Source: Pseudomonas sp. 21 (GTDB lineage Bacteria > Pseudomonadota > Gammaproteobacteria > Pseudomonadales > Pseudomonadaceae). Taken from it: a stretch of DNA of 64,000 nucleotides. The stretch covers positions 170,398 through 234,397 of the forward strand of contig NZ_JYOA01000008.1 of assembly GCF_000955805.1 (NCBI RefSeq), in the 5' to 3' direction. The notes under the pieces were generated by a model, which searched no databases, was not told the DNA's origin, and saw only the letters and a program-made list of their open reading frames with translations. Numbering within the stretch: the first letter of the stretch is position 1; every line of letters starts with the position of its first letter. Of this stretch, positions 1-8,672 are shown piece after piece. The translations under genes and the position numbers were made by a program.

Positions 1-91
1 AGGAGCGGGCCACGCCCGCGAGCCGGCCGACAGGCCGGTGTTGTTGAATGGCACCGCTATCGCGGTGATCGCGGGCATGGCCCGCTCCTAC
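1..91. repeat. REP inverted pair, GGGCATGGCCC class
   Basis: Two facing copies of the same REP type sit at 1-21 and 69-91. The second reads TCGCGGGCATGGCCCGCTCC followed by TAC. They could fold into a long hairpin just downstream of the TonB receptor stop codon, and may protect or terminate that transcript. The same class recurs near 35.7, 36.0 and 61.6 kb. Confidence 0.75.
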
Positions 92-118
92 AGGGGGCGG
101 ATCGGCGCGTAGCGTCGA

Positions 119-2389
119 TCAGAACGAATAATCCGCACTCAGCACCGCGCCGCGGCCCGCGCCCGGCACGCCGTAGCCGCGGCCGTTGTACTGGCTCCAG
201 TAGTGCTTGTCGAACAGGTTGTTGACGTTCAGGCGCAGTTGCACGTCCTGGGTCGCCTGCCAGCTGAGCATGGCGTCATGCACCACGTAGCCGGGCACGG
301 TGGTCTGGCCGGCGCGGGTCATGGTCGAGCCGAGGCCGGGGTAGATTTTCACGTCGTCCACGTACTGCACGCCATAGCTCAGCGCCAGGTCGTCCGGCAG
401 CTGCCAGGTGCTCCACAGGCTCAGGGCGTTCTGCGGGGTGTTGGCCAGTTGCACGCCCTTGTCCGAGCCGTTGTAGGGCTTCACCAGCTTGCTGTTCTGG
501 TGCACGTAGGCGGCGTACAGCGACCAGTTGCGAGTGATGTTGCCGCTGGCGGACAGCTCGATGCCGCGCACGCGCTCCTCGCCGCCGGTGTAGGCGGAAA
601 GCTCCTCGTCGTCGATGTAGGTCAACTGGCGCTTGGTCTCGAACACGTCGCCGTTGAGGGCCAGCTGGCCGTCGAGGAATTCCCATTTGCTGCCCACTTC
701 ATAGGTCTTGCCGCGGTCGCCCTGGGTCGAAGCGATGCTGCCGGTCTGCGCCACCGCGAGCACGCCCGAAGGTTGCTTGGCGTTGGCGTAACTGACGTAG
801 AGGCTGCCGTTCTCCACCGGCTTGTAGGTCAGCGCGGTGTGCACGCTGGTGAGCTTCTCGTTCTGCGAGGAGCTGCCCTTGTCGACCCAGGCGGCGCTCT
901 GGCTGGCGCGGGTTTCGCTGTCCAGCACGCGGGTGTCGAAATGGTCCTGGCGGACGGCCAGGTGCAGCTGCCAGTGCTCGTCGAACTTCAGGGTGTCGAG
1001 CAGGTAGAAGGCCTTGTCGACCTGCTCCACCGACTGCTTGGCGGAGGTGTAGGTGTCCAGCGCATAGGGGTACTTCGACCAGTCGTTGCTGGCCACCGGC
1101 AGGTTGCCCATGGCGGTGCGGCTGGCGGCGGTGAGCGCGCCGGTCTTCGAGTCCAGCGTCTGCTTGCTCAGGTCGACGCCGCCGACCAGGGTATGGCCGA
1201 TGCCGAAGGTATCGACGCGCCAGGTCAGGTTGGTCTGGTTGCTGTAGGTGTCGTTGGTCTGCTCGCGCAGCGGCGTGTTGATGTTGCGCCGGTAGATGCC
1301 CTTGCCGGCCTGGATGCCCGGCGCGCCGGCGTTCGCATCGCCACCGGGGGTGGTGACGAAGAAGTCGTGATCGAGGTGGAACCAGGTGAAGCGGCTGTCC
1401 AGGCTCAGGGCATCGTTGAAGTCGTGGGCGAACTTCAGGTTCACGCGGTGCGATTCGTTGTTCTCGTAATCGAGGTTGCGCCAGCCCCAGTAGCTGCTCC
1501 AGCTGGCGCCGCCGGCGCGGTGCGGCGAGCTGCCGTTGCTGCCGTTGACGGTGGGGATGCCGTAGTCCGGCGTGGCGTTGTCGTGCAGGTATTCGTAGGC
1601 CAGGGTGACGCGGGTGTCGGTGCCCAGGCCCAGTGCCAGGGACGGGGCGAAGCCGTAGCGTTCGTCGCCGACCCAGTCGCGGCCGTCGGTGCCGGTATTG
1701 GCGCCCATCACGTTGACACGGAACGCCGCGCCTTCGCCGAGGCCGTCGATGCGGTGGTTGACGTCCAGCGTGCCGCGCTTGAAGTTGGCCGTGCCGACGC
1801 CGCCGCTGAGCAGGTTGAAGTCATCCAGCTGCGGGGTCTTGGTCACCAGGTTGACTGCGCCGCCGACGGCGCCGACGCCCCAGACCGCGGTGCTGGAGCC
1901 CTTGAAGACCTCCACGCCCTCGGTGTTGAAGAAGTCGTCGCGGGAGTACTTGGCCGGGTCGCGCACGCCGTCGCGGTAGATGTTGCCGTCGGCGTTGAAG
2001 CCGCGGATGGTCAGGCTGTCGCCCACGCCACCGCCGCCCTCGCCGGAGTTGAAGGTGATGCCCGGCACGTTGCGCAGGGCGTCCTTCAGGCTCTGGGCGT
2101 TCTGCTCCTTGAGCAGCGATTCGGACAGCACGGTCACGCTCTGCGGGGTATCGCGCAGCGGTTCGCTGTACTTCGCCGAACTGGCGCGGTCGACCTTGTA
2201 GGGCGATTCCCGGGTGGCCTGCACGGTGCTGTCGGGCAGGGCCAGGGCGTCCTGGTCATCGGCAATGGACGGTTGGTCGGCCCAGGCGCTCAGTGGGATC
2301 GCCATGAAGGTGGCGAGGCCGACGATGGGAGCAAGGGTGAGAGGTGCATCGGAACGGATAACGGGAGTGAGGTTCAAGCGGGACGACAT
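119..2389 (-). CDS. TonB-dependent siderophore receptor, Fiu/PiuA-like
   Basis: Outer-membrane receptor that should import a ferric siderophore, probably catecholate-type, using TonB energy. The start at 2389 (MSSRLN) is chosen over a TTG seven codons upstream because a GGAGG Shine-Dalgarno lies 11 bases before it; this gives 756 residues. A signal peptide ends near residue 37 (LSAWA). The plug domain follows (DTPQSVTVLSE, then TIRGFNADGNIYRDGVRD near residue 130), then a beta-barrel ending in an aromatic residue, DYSF. The segment from the plug to RGTLDVN and NERYG-like motifs resembles E. coli Fiu. It stands alone with no siderophore synthesis genes nearby. A Fur-box-like palindrome next to the ribosome-binding site suggests iron repression. 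The ligand is inferred only. Confidence 0.9.
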   Translation of the reverse strand: MSSRLNLTPVIRSDAPLTLAPIVGLATFMAIPLSAWADQPSIADDQDALALPDSTVQATRESPYKVDRASSAKYSEPLRDTPQSVTVLSESLLKEQNAQSLKDALRNVPGITFNSGEGGGGVGDSLTIRGFNADGNIYRDGVRDPAKYSRDDFFNTEGVEVFKGSSTAVWGVGAVGGAVNLVTKTPQLDDFNLLSGGVGTANFKRGTLDVNHRIDGLGEGAAFRVNVMGANTGTDGRDWVGDERYGFAPSLALGLGTDTRVTLAYEYLHDNATPDYGIPTVNGSNGSSPHRAGGASWSSYWGWRNLDYENNESHRVNLKFAHDFNDALSLDSRFTWFHLDHDFFVTTPGGDANAGAPGIQAGKGIYRRNINTPLREQTNDTYSNQTNLTWRVDTFGIGHTLVGGVDLSKQTLDSKTGALTAASRTAMGNLPVASNDWSKYPYALDTYTSAKQSVEQVDKAFYLLDTLKFDEHWQLHLAVRQDHFDTRVLDSETRASQSAAWVDKGSSSQNEKLTSVHTALTYKPVENGSLYVSYANAKQPSGVLAVAQTGSIASTQGDRGKTYEVGSKWEFLDGQLALNGDVFETKRQLTYIDDEELSAYTGGEERVRGIELSASGNITRNWSLYAAYVHQNSKLVKPYNGSDKGVQLANTPQNALSLWSTWQLPDDLALSYGVQYVDDVKIYPGLGSTMTRAGQTTVPGYVVHDAMLSWQATQDVQLRLNVNNLFDKHYWSQYNGRGYGVPGAGRGAVLSADYSF

Positions 2390-2406
2390 GGACGGAAAGC
2401 CCTCCG

Positions 2407-2425
2407 GCAAATGCGAGTTATTTGC
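2407..2425 (-). promoter_or_regulatory. Fur-box-like palindrome in the receptor leader
   Basis: A 19-bp element with perfect arms GCAAAT and ATTTGC around a 7-base centre. Size and A/T-rich arms match the Fur operator format (19 bp, 6-7 base arms). It lies immediately upstream of the Shine-Dalgarno of the TonB receptor, so bound Fur would block the start of translation-proximal transcription. The centre departs from the consensus, so this is a candidate only. Confidence 0.5.
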
Positions 2426-2583
2426 ATTGCGGAAAGGCTAACAGTGATGGCCCGTGGCCCAGGCGGCGCAAATGTATCGCCGGCGAGGCTCGGGGCGCTT
2501 TACAACAATCCATTACATTTGCCCGCGCACGAACGGCCGGGCGAAGGGTCTGCCGCCGGCTCGGGGCCGGCGGCAGCGGTCGG

Positions 2584-3807
2584 TCAGGCCTTCTTCGCGG
2601 CCGGCTTTGTCGACGGCAGCAGGATGGTGATGCAGCCCATCAGGGGCAGGAACGAGCACAGCGTGTAGACGTACTCGATGCCGTGGATGTCGGCCAGGTG
2701 GCCGAGGAAGGCCGCGCCGATGCCGCCGAAGCCGAACATCAGGCCGAAGAACACCCCGGCGATCATGCCGACGTTGCCCGGTACCAGTTCCTGGGCGTAG
2801 ACCACGATGGCGGAGAACGCCGAGGCGAGGATGAAGCCGATCACCAGGCTCAGCACGCTGGTCCAGAACAGGTCGACGTAGGGCAGCGCCAGGGTGAAGG
2901 GCGCGACGCCGAGGATGGAGAACCAGATCACCGCCTTGCGGCCGATGCGATCGCCCACCGGGCCGCCGAAGAAGGTGCCGGCGGCCACCGCGCCGAGGAA
3001 GCCGAACAGGTAGAGCTGCGAGCTGGCCACCGAGAGGTCGAACTTCTCGATCAGGTAGAAGGTGTAGTAGCTGGTGAAGCTGGCCATGTAGAAGTACTTG
3101 GAGAACACCAGCAGCGCCAGCACCACCAGCGAGGCGGTTACCCGGCCCTTGGACAGGCCATGGGTGGCCACGCCGCCGGCCTTGAGCTTGAACAGGCTGA
3201 GGTGGTTGCGGTACCAGCGGCTCAGGCCCCAGAGCACGCCGACCAGGAACACCGCGAACAGGCCGAAGTACGCCACGTTGCCCTGGCCGTACGGAATGAT
3301 GATGGCCGCTGCCAATAGCGGGCCGAAGGCGCTGCCGGCATTGCCGCCGACCTGGAAGGTGGACTGCGCCAGCCCGTAGCGCCCGCCGGAGGCCAGGCGT
3401 GCGATGCGCGAGGTTTCCGGGTGGAAGGTCGAGGAGCCGATGCCCACCAGCGCCGAGGCCAGCAGGATGGCGTGGAAGCTGCCGACGAAGGCCAGCATGA
3501 GGATGCCGATCAGCGTGCAGACGCTGCCCAGCGGCGCGAGCCAGGGCTTGGGATGGCGGTCGGTGTGGTAGCCGACCCAGGGCTGCAGCAGCGAGGCGGT
3601 GAGCTGGAAGGTCAGGGTGATCAGGCCGACCTGGGTGAAGCTCAGGCCGTAGTTGGCCTTCAGCACCGGGTAGATCGACGGCAGCACGGCCTGGATCAGG
3701 TCGTTGGTCAGGTGGGCGAGGGCGCACGCGCCGATCACGCGCATGACCAGCGGGCTGGCCTGGCTGGCCACGGACGGCGTGGCCAGGGGGGAAGCGGTGG
3801 TAGACAT
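2584..3807 (-). CDS. fsr: Fosmidomycin-resistance-type MFS exporter
   Basis: A 407-residue major facilitator protein with about 12 hydrophobic segments. The start is set at ATG 3807 (MSTTASPL), because the open frame upstream is non-homologous. Long stretches match the E. coli fosmidomycin resistance protein Fsr: TNDLIQAVLPSIYP, the FHPETSRIARLASGGR loop, FQVGGNAGS, VFSKYFYMASFTSYYTFYL and IIGFILASAFSAI-type segments. The family exports fosmidomycin and probably other small molecules by proton antiport in the inner membrane. Downstream neighbours give no clue to the natural substrate. It is divergent from the alpha/beta hydrolase that starts at 4011. Confidence 0.9.
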   Translation of the reverse strand: MSTTASPLATPSVASQASPLVMRVIGACALAHLTNDLIQAVLPSIYPVLKANYGLSFTQVGLITLTFQLTASLLQPWVGYHTDRHPKPWLAPLGSVCTLIGILMLAFVGSFHAILLASALVGIGSSTFHPETSRIARLASGGRYGLAQSTFQVGGNAGSAFGPLLAAAIIIPYGQGNVAYFGLFAVFLVGVLWGLSRWYRNHLSLFKLKAGGVATHGLSKGRVTASLVVLALLVFSKYFYMASFTSYYTFYLIEKFDLSVASSQLYLFGFLGAVAAGTFFGGPVGDRIGRKAVIWFSILGVAPFTLALPYVDLFWTSVLSLVIGFILASAFSAIVVYAQELVPGNVGMIAGVFFGLMFGFGGIGAAFLGHLADIHGIEYVYTLCSFLPLMGCITILLPSTKPAAKKA

Positions 3808-4010
3808 GGGACTCCGGGGCAGCAGGGTGTGGCGCGCGGGCAGGGCGCGCCGGGTTCTAAGTATTGGGAGGCCTATGCTAGGCGCGCTGCTGGCAGCTGT
3901 CTCACGCGATCCGGACGACGAATATCGCGAAACGGCCAAATCGGCCCGCCGCGCGCCGGATCGGCTATGCTCGCAGCCCTTCCGGAAATCCATCCCTGCG
4001 GGTCTGTTGC

Positions 4011-4706
4011 ATGTCGCCAAGCGTCGCTTTACGCGTGCCCTTCGAGGGGCGCGAACTCCAGGCCGATACCCTGCGGGGCGACTCGCCCCTGCACCTGTTC
4101 GGCATCCACGGTGGCGGTGCCAGCAACCGTTCGGTGTGGGATGGCCTGCGTCAGTCGTTGTGGCAACGCGGCGTGGGTTCGACGGCGCTGGACTGCGTCG
4201 GCCACGGCGAGACCGGCGGGGTCTTCGCCGAGTCCTCCCTGCAGCGTCGCAGCCACCAGACCCGCTCGGTCATCGAGAGCGCCGGGGTACGTCCCACTGC
4301 GCTGGCCGGCATCAGCATGGGCGCCTACAACGCCCTGCGCCTGAGCGAGGAACTGGACGTGCAGGCGCTGATCCTCATCGTCCCCGGCATCTACACCCCC
4401 GAAGCGCACGAGGTGCCGTTCGGGCCGGACTTCTCGGCGATCATCCGTCGACCGCGCAGCTGGGTGGACAGCGACGCCTGGGACATCCTCGGGCGCTTCC
4501 GTGGCCGCCTGCTGGTGGTCGCCGGTGCCGCGGACAGCGTGATTCCCCTGGAAATCCCCGAGCGCCTGCACGCCGCCGCGACCCATGCCAGCCGGCGCGA
4601 GCTGCTGGTGGTGCCGGGCGCCGGCCACAGCGGCTTGCTGCCGGTGCTGCTGGACAACCCGCAATGGCATGCTTCACTGCTGGCCTGCGTCGGTCTGGAG
4701 GACTGA
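4011..4706 (+). CDS. Alpha/beta hydrolase
   Basis: A 231-residue soluble hydrolase of the alpha/beta fold. An HGGG oxyanion-type motif is at residues 33-36, the nucleophile elbow GISMG carries Ser102, Asp175 sits in GAADSVIP, and His206 in PGAGHSG, so the catalytic triad is complete. No signal peptide is visible and it should be cytoplasmic. The substrate cannot be told from sequence. It starts at ATG 4011, divergent from fsr, and is followed after 54 bases by a GFA-family gene on the same strand, so the two may be co-transcribed. Confidence 0.8.
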   Translation: MSPSVALRVPFEGRELQADTLRGDSPLHLFGIHGGGASNRSVWDGLRQSLWQRGVGSTALDCVGHGETGGVFAESSLQRRSHQTRSVIESAGVRPTALAGISMGAYNALRLSEELDVQALILIVPGIYTPEAHEVPFGPDFSAIIRRPRSWVDSDAWDILGRFRGRLLVVAGAADSVIPLEIPERLHAAATHASRRELLVVPGAGHSGLLPVLLDNPQWHASLLACVGLED

Positions 4707-4760
4707 ACGCCCCGCGGATGACAGCGTCACAATCATCCCAGCCTTGCGAGGAGGTGCAGC

Positions 4761-5153
4761 ATGGACAAGGTTACCGGCGGTTGCCTGTGCGGCAATCTGC
4801 GGATCGAAGCCACGGGCCAGCCCTATCGGGTCGGCATCTGCCATTGCCTGGATTGCCGCAAGCACCATGGCGCGCTGTTTCATTCGTCGGCGATCTTCCC
4901 CGAGCGCGCGGTGAGGATCGACGGTGAGTCCCGTGAGTACGCCGGGCGCTGCTTCTGCCCGCGCTGCGGCTCCTCGGTGTTCGGTCGCAGCGGCGACGAA
5001 GTGGAAGTGAGCCTCGGCGCGCTGGACGAGCCAGACCGCTTCCAGCCCACCTATGAGCTGTGGACCTGCCGCCGCGAAGCCTGGCTTCCGGCATTCCCCC
5101 TGCGCCATCGTTATGAGCGCGACCGCGAGTCCGGCGGGCGCAGCGAAGACTAG
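4761..5153 (+). CDS. GFA-family zinc protein
   Basis: A 130-residue protein of the glutathione-dependent formaldehyde-activating (GFA/CENP-V) fold. Zinc ligand cysteines are seen as C8-x-C10, C27-x-C29-x2-C32 and C66-x2-C69. The start ATG at 4761 has a strong AGGAGG 8-9 bases upstream. The family name comes from Gfa, which speeds formation of S-hydroxymethylglutathione, but most members have no proven activity and a formaldehyde role should not be assumed. A second, more distant member lies at 10.5-11.0 kb. Confidence 0.85.
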   Translation: MDKVTGGCLCGNLRIEATGQPYRVGICHCLDCRKHHGALFHSSAIFPERAVRIDGESREYAGRCFCPRCGSSVFGRSGDEVEVSLGALDEPDRFQPTYELWTCRREAWLPAFPLRHRYERDRESGGRSED

Positions 5154-5282
5154 CCGCACGGACAGAAAACGCAGCTCACGGACAGATCGCGCGCCCATTT
5201 GCGCCGGGCGCGGAACTGTCACATTCGAGTCCCGAGCGCCCCCGATAGTAGCCCCGCCAACAAAGCTCAAAGAGGCTACACC

Positions 5283-7235
5283 GTGTTCCATCGCGCTCTG
5301 CTTTCCGCATCCACCCTCGGCCTGTCCCTGCTCAGTCTGTCCATCGCCTGCGCCAATGCGGCCGAGACCTATACCCTGGACACTCCGCACCTGGCCGGCA
5401 TCGACAACTTCCGTGATATCGCCGGCACCACCACCGCGTACTTGACCAGTACAGCGGGCACGTCCAATGACGGTGTGATGCGCTCCGGGGTGTTCTACCG
5501 CTCCAACGCGCTGACCCCCAAGGGCACGGACCTGGCGGTACTCGACAGCCTGGGCATCAGCAATGTGTTCGACCTGCGCACCCCGAGCGAAATCGCCGGC
5601 ACGCCGGACACCCTGCCGGCCGGCGCGACCTACCAGAACATCGACATCATCGGCAGTACCACCTCCGGCGCCAACGTCACCAACATCTCCTTCACCAGCG
5701 CCGCCCAGGCCATCGAGATGATGGAGGAGACCAACCGCGCCTTCGTCAACGACGCCGGCATGCGCGGCCAGTTCACCACGCTGTTCAACGAACTGGCTGC
5801 CGCCGACGGCGCCGCGCTGTTCCACTGCACCGCGGGCAAGGACCGCACCGGCTGGACCGCCGCGGTGCTGCTGAGCATCGCCGGGGTGGACAGCCAGACC
5901 ATCATGGAAAACTACCTGGCCACCAACGACTACACCGCCGCGCGGGTCAAGGCGACCCTGGCGATGCTGCCGGCGAGCATGGCGGCCATCTACGAACCGT
6001 TGCTGGGCGTGCAGGCCAGCTACCTGCAGGCCGGTCTGGACGAGGTGACCGCCGAGTACGGCACGATGGACAACTACCTGAAGGAAGGCCTCGGCCTGTC
6101 CCAGGAAACCATCTACGTGCTGCGCGGCAAGATGGTCTACTACAGCACCCTGCCGGGCGTTGCAGGCCTCTCCGGCAACGCGGCCGCCGGCGCGCAGCTG
6201 CTGACCCAGTTGCAGAACAGCAGCCTTTCCGGCGACTACACCGCCTACAACTACTACCTGCAATCGGCCATCGACGCCGGCACCCTCGGCGGCGTCGAGT
6301 CCACCGTGGGCGGCCAGGTGCATGCCGATGCGGCCAGCTACCTGCTGCGCCAGGATGCGCTGATCGACAAGGCCGCCGCGCCCTATGCCAGCGGCGTCGA
6401 CCTGAAGACCGGGCAGGCCCGTCTGTGGACCACCGCGCTGGCCGGCTACCAGGGCAACTCCTCGACATCGAACGCCGAAAGCAGCAACGAGCACACCCAG
6501 GGCATGATGATCGGCGTCACCCAGCGCTTCTCCGAGCAGCTCAGCGGCAACGCCGGCTTCGGCTACAGCAAGGGCAGCGTCGGCGGTGCCGGTGGTGACG
6601 TGGACACCGACCTGACCTTCGTCCGTGGCGGTGCGCGTTTCGCCCTCGACAGCCTGCAGCAGGGCCTGTTCGTCGATGCCGACCTCAGCTACGGCTGGCT
6701 CGACTACGACAGCAAGCGCGACATCGGCGGCGGCCTGGGCAAAGCCAAGGGCGACACCAGCGGCAACCTCAGTGGTGGAAGCATCGCGCTGGGCTATCGC
6801 ACGGCAGTGTCCACGGTCAACCTGGAACCGAGCATCGGCCTGCGCTACAGCCACCTGGACCTGGACGGCTTCCAGGAGAAGGGCAGCGAGCTCGCGCTGG
6901 ACGTCGACGATATCAGCGAGAACCGCCGCAGCGCCTACGCCAACCTCAAGGCTTCCTTCGCTCCCGTGGCGCTGGGCAGCGGCTGGCAGATGGTGCCGGG
7001 CCTGGAAGTGGGCTACGACCACGCGCTGGGCGACTACAAGGTCGACAGCGAAGGCCACCTGCTGGGCCTGGACGTTTCCCAGCGCGCCGCCTTCGACAAC
7101 CGCGACCAGTTCAGCGGCGCGTTCAGCCTGACCGCCAGCCAGGGTGACTTCAGTGTCGGCGCCGAAGTCGGTGCACTGGGCGGCAGCGGCAGCCATGGCG
7201 CCAGTGGCAGCCTGAAGGCCAGCTATCAGTTCTGA
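5283..7235 (+). CDS. Tyrosine phosphatase fused to an autotransporter barrel
   Basis: A 650-residue two-domain protein. The GTG start at 5283 is chosen for its AAGAGG Shine-Dalgarno and because it gives a clean signal peptide ending near residue 27. The passenger (about 40-350) has the N-terminal DNFRDIAGT motif and the phosphatase loop HCTAGKDRTG, with catalytic Cys182 and Arg188, of the Y_phosphatase3 family (MptpB/LipA-like). The C-terminal 275 residues or so are an autotransporter beta-barrel of alternating strands ending in SYQF. The enzyme should therefore be exported by type Va secretion and displayed on or released from the cell surface, an unusual place for a tyrosine/phosphoinositide phosphatase. 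The gene is monocistronic, closed by a strong hairpin at 7250. Confidence 0.85.
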   Translation: MFHRALLSASTLGLSLLSLSIACANAAETYTLDTPHLAGIDNFRDIAGTTTAYLTSTAGTSNDGVMRSGVFYRSNALTPKGTDLAVLDSLGISNVFDLRTPSEIAGTPDTLPAGATYQNIDIIGSTTSGANVTNISFTSAAQAIEMMEETNRAFVNDAGMRGQFTTLFNELAAADGAALFHCTAGKDRTGWTAAVLLSIAGVDSQTIMENYLATNDYTAARVKATLAMLPASMAAIYEPLLGVQASYLQAGLDEVTAEYGTMDNYLKEGLGLSQETIYVLRGKMVYYSTLPGVAGLSGNAAAGAQLLTQLQNSSLSGDYTAYNYYLQSAIDAGTLGGVESTVGGQVHADAASYLLRQDALIDKAAAPYASGVDLKTGQARLWTTALAGYQGNSSTSNAESSNEHTQGMMIGVTQRFSEQLSGNAGFGYSKGSVGGAGGDVDTDLTFVRGGARFALDSLQQGLFVDADLSYGWLDYDSKRDIGGGLGKAKGDTSGNLSGGSIALGYRTAVSTVNLEPSIGLRYSHLDLDGFQEKGSELALDVDDISENRRSAYANLKASFAPVALGSGWQMVPGLEVGYDHALGDYKVDSEGHLLGLDVSQRAAFDNRDQFSGAFSLTASQGDFSVGAEVGALGGSGSHGASGSLKASYQF

Positions 7236-7249
7236 TCGCACCGCCATGT

Positions 7250-7291
7250 GCAGACGGCCCGCCGCGTTCCGCGCGCCGGGCCGTCTGCTTT
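7250..7291 (+). terminator. Rho-independent terminator of the phosphatase gene
   Basis: A perfect 12-bp stem (GCAGACGGCCCG / CGGGCCGTCTGC) with a 15-base loop, followed by a short T tract. It lies 15 bases after the phosphatase stop codon. Confidence 0.8.
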
Positions 7292-7330
7292 CAGAGCGCA
7301 GGCCGTGGTGGCGCGGAAATAGGACGTTTC

Positions 7331-7461
7331 GTAGGAGCGGACTCTGTCCGCGATGTGTCACCGGCCAGCTCGGAGCCGCCGGAAATCGATCGCGGACGGA
7401 GTCCGCTCCCACGCCGCTGGATGCTTGGGAGCTGTCTTGTAGGAGCGAGCTTGCTCGCGAA
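7331..7461. repeat. REP cluster
   Basis: Three REP units: GTAGGAGCGGACTCTGTCCG (7331), its inverted partner ending GAGTCCGCTCCCAC (to 7412), and one GCGAGCTTGCTCGC unit at 7439-7461. They fill the intergenic space between the phosphatase terminator and the convergent araC-type gene. Confidence 0.8.
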
Positions 7462-7516
7462 CCGAGCTGCCTGGAAACTTGCCGGCGAGCGTTGAGAGCA
7501 GGGTGCGGTGGCTTCC

Positions 7517-8506
7517 CTACGCAGGCGTCGACAGGTTCCTGCGCAGGTCCGCCGGGCTCATGCCATAGGCGTTCTGGAAGTACTGGCAGAAGCGGCCGAC
7601 GTTGCTGAAGCCCAGGGCCAGGGAGATTTCGCTGACCGACAGTGCGTTGTCCTGCTGCAGCGCGTCGTAGGCACGCTGCAGGCGCACTTCGCGCTGGTAG
7701 GCGACGATGGAGCTGCCGACGAAACGGCGGAAGCCCTCCTGCAGGGCTCGCAGGCTGACGTTGGTCAGTTCGGCCAGGTCGCTGCCGCTGACCAGGGCGT
7801 CCGGATGCTCCTGGATATAGTCCATGGCCAGTTTCACGTGGCGCGGGGCAATCTGCGGGGCAGGGCGCCTGAGCGCATCGCTGTAGTTGTGCGGCCAGAT
7901 TTCCAGCACCGAATCCACCAGCATTTCCTGCAGGCGGGCCGGCATCAGCGCGCTGGAATGGATCAGCAGGTCGAACTCGTTGCCGGTGGCCATGGCGACG
8001 ATGGCCTTGATACCCTGGAAGGCTTCGTTGCTCAGGTCCACCCGTGGCTGGAAACGCACCTTGTGGTTGATCGGCCGGCCGAGCAGGGTCGCCAGGCGGC
8101 GGGCGAACAGCGAGCGGCGCACCGACAGACCGTGGTGCGCGTGGCCGTCGATGAAACCGACCGAGCGCACCGAGGCCTTCTCCATGGCCAGGCCGACGCT
8201 GGGCAGGCCGACGCTGTCGCTGCACTGGTTGAAGACCACGCGGCCGGCGCTGGGGAAGATGAAGGTGATCTCGTCGTCCAGGTCCGGCATCTCGGCCAGC
8301 AGGTCGCCGCGAAAGCTCAGGCGGCGGAAGCTCACGCCTTCGTAGCGGCCGTAGACCCCGCCGATGGCGATGGGCTTTTCGGGCCGTGGCATCCCCGAAT
8401 AAAGGTTGCCGAACATCCGCGTGTACAGCTCGCCGAAATCGTCGGCGGTCATGTTCTCGGAACGGATCAGGAACTGCTTGCGGGAGGTGCTCGTGTCTAC
8501 CGTCAT
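7517..8506 (-). CDS. AraC/XylS-family regulator
   Basis: A 329-residue transcription factor. The C-terminal hundred residues or so (about 220-320) carry the double helix-turn-helix of the AraC family, with LALGFSNVGRFCQYFQNAYGMSPADLRR as the family signature. The N-terminal part resembles the AraC-binding-like domain of XylS/AntR regulators of aromatic-compound genes, but it is diverged and no catabolic operon adjoins it. It is convergent with the phosphatase gene. The effector and targets are unknown. Confidence 0.85.
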   Translation of the reverse strand: MTVDTSTSRKQFLIRSENMTADDFGELYTRMFGNLYSGMPRPEKPIAIGGVYGRYEGVSFRRLSFRGDLLAEMPDLDDEITFIFPSAGRVVFNQCSDSVGLPSVGLAMEKASVRSVGFIDGHAHHGLSVRRSLFARRLATLLGRPINHKVRFQPRVDLSNEAFQGIKAIVAMATGNEFDLLIHSSALMPARLQEMLVDSVLEIWPHNYSDALRRPAPQIAPRHVKLAMDYIQEHPDALVSGSDLAELTNVSLRALQEGFRRFVGSSIVAYQREVRLQRAYDALQQDNALSVSEISLALGFSNVGRFCQYFQNAYGMSPADLRRNLSTPA

Positions 8507-8672
8507 GGTCCGTCTTCTGGCAGCGCCGTGGGAGCCGCTCCGGCCTGGGGCCGGCGTGCGGAATGTGGGCGAGCAAGTTAGCGGCCGCGGGTTACAAATC
8601 CGTGATGCCGGTGCGGTGCCCGCCCGCCGTTTCCACCGAGGGACGTTATCCGCCCCAAGGGGCGTGCCTGTG

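Noticed and set aside
4674-8576. A minus-strand open frame of 1300 codons crossing four genes
   Set aside because: It overlaps the phosphatase and araC-type genes out of frame and has low-complexity antisense composition.
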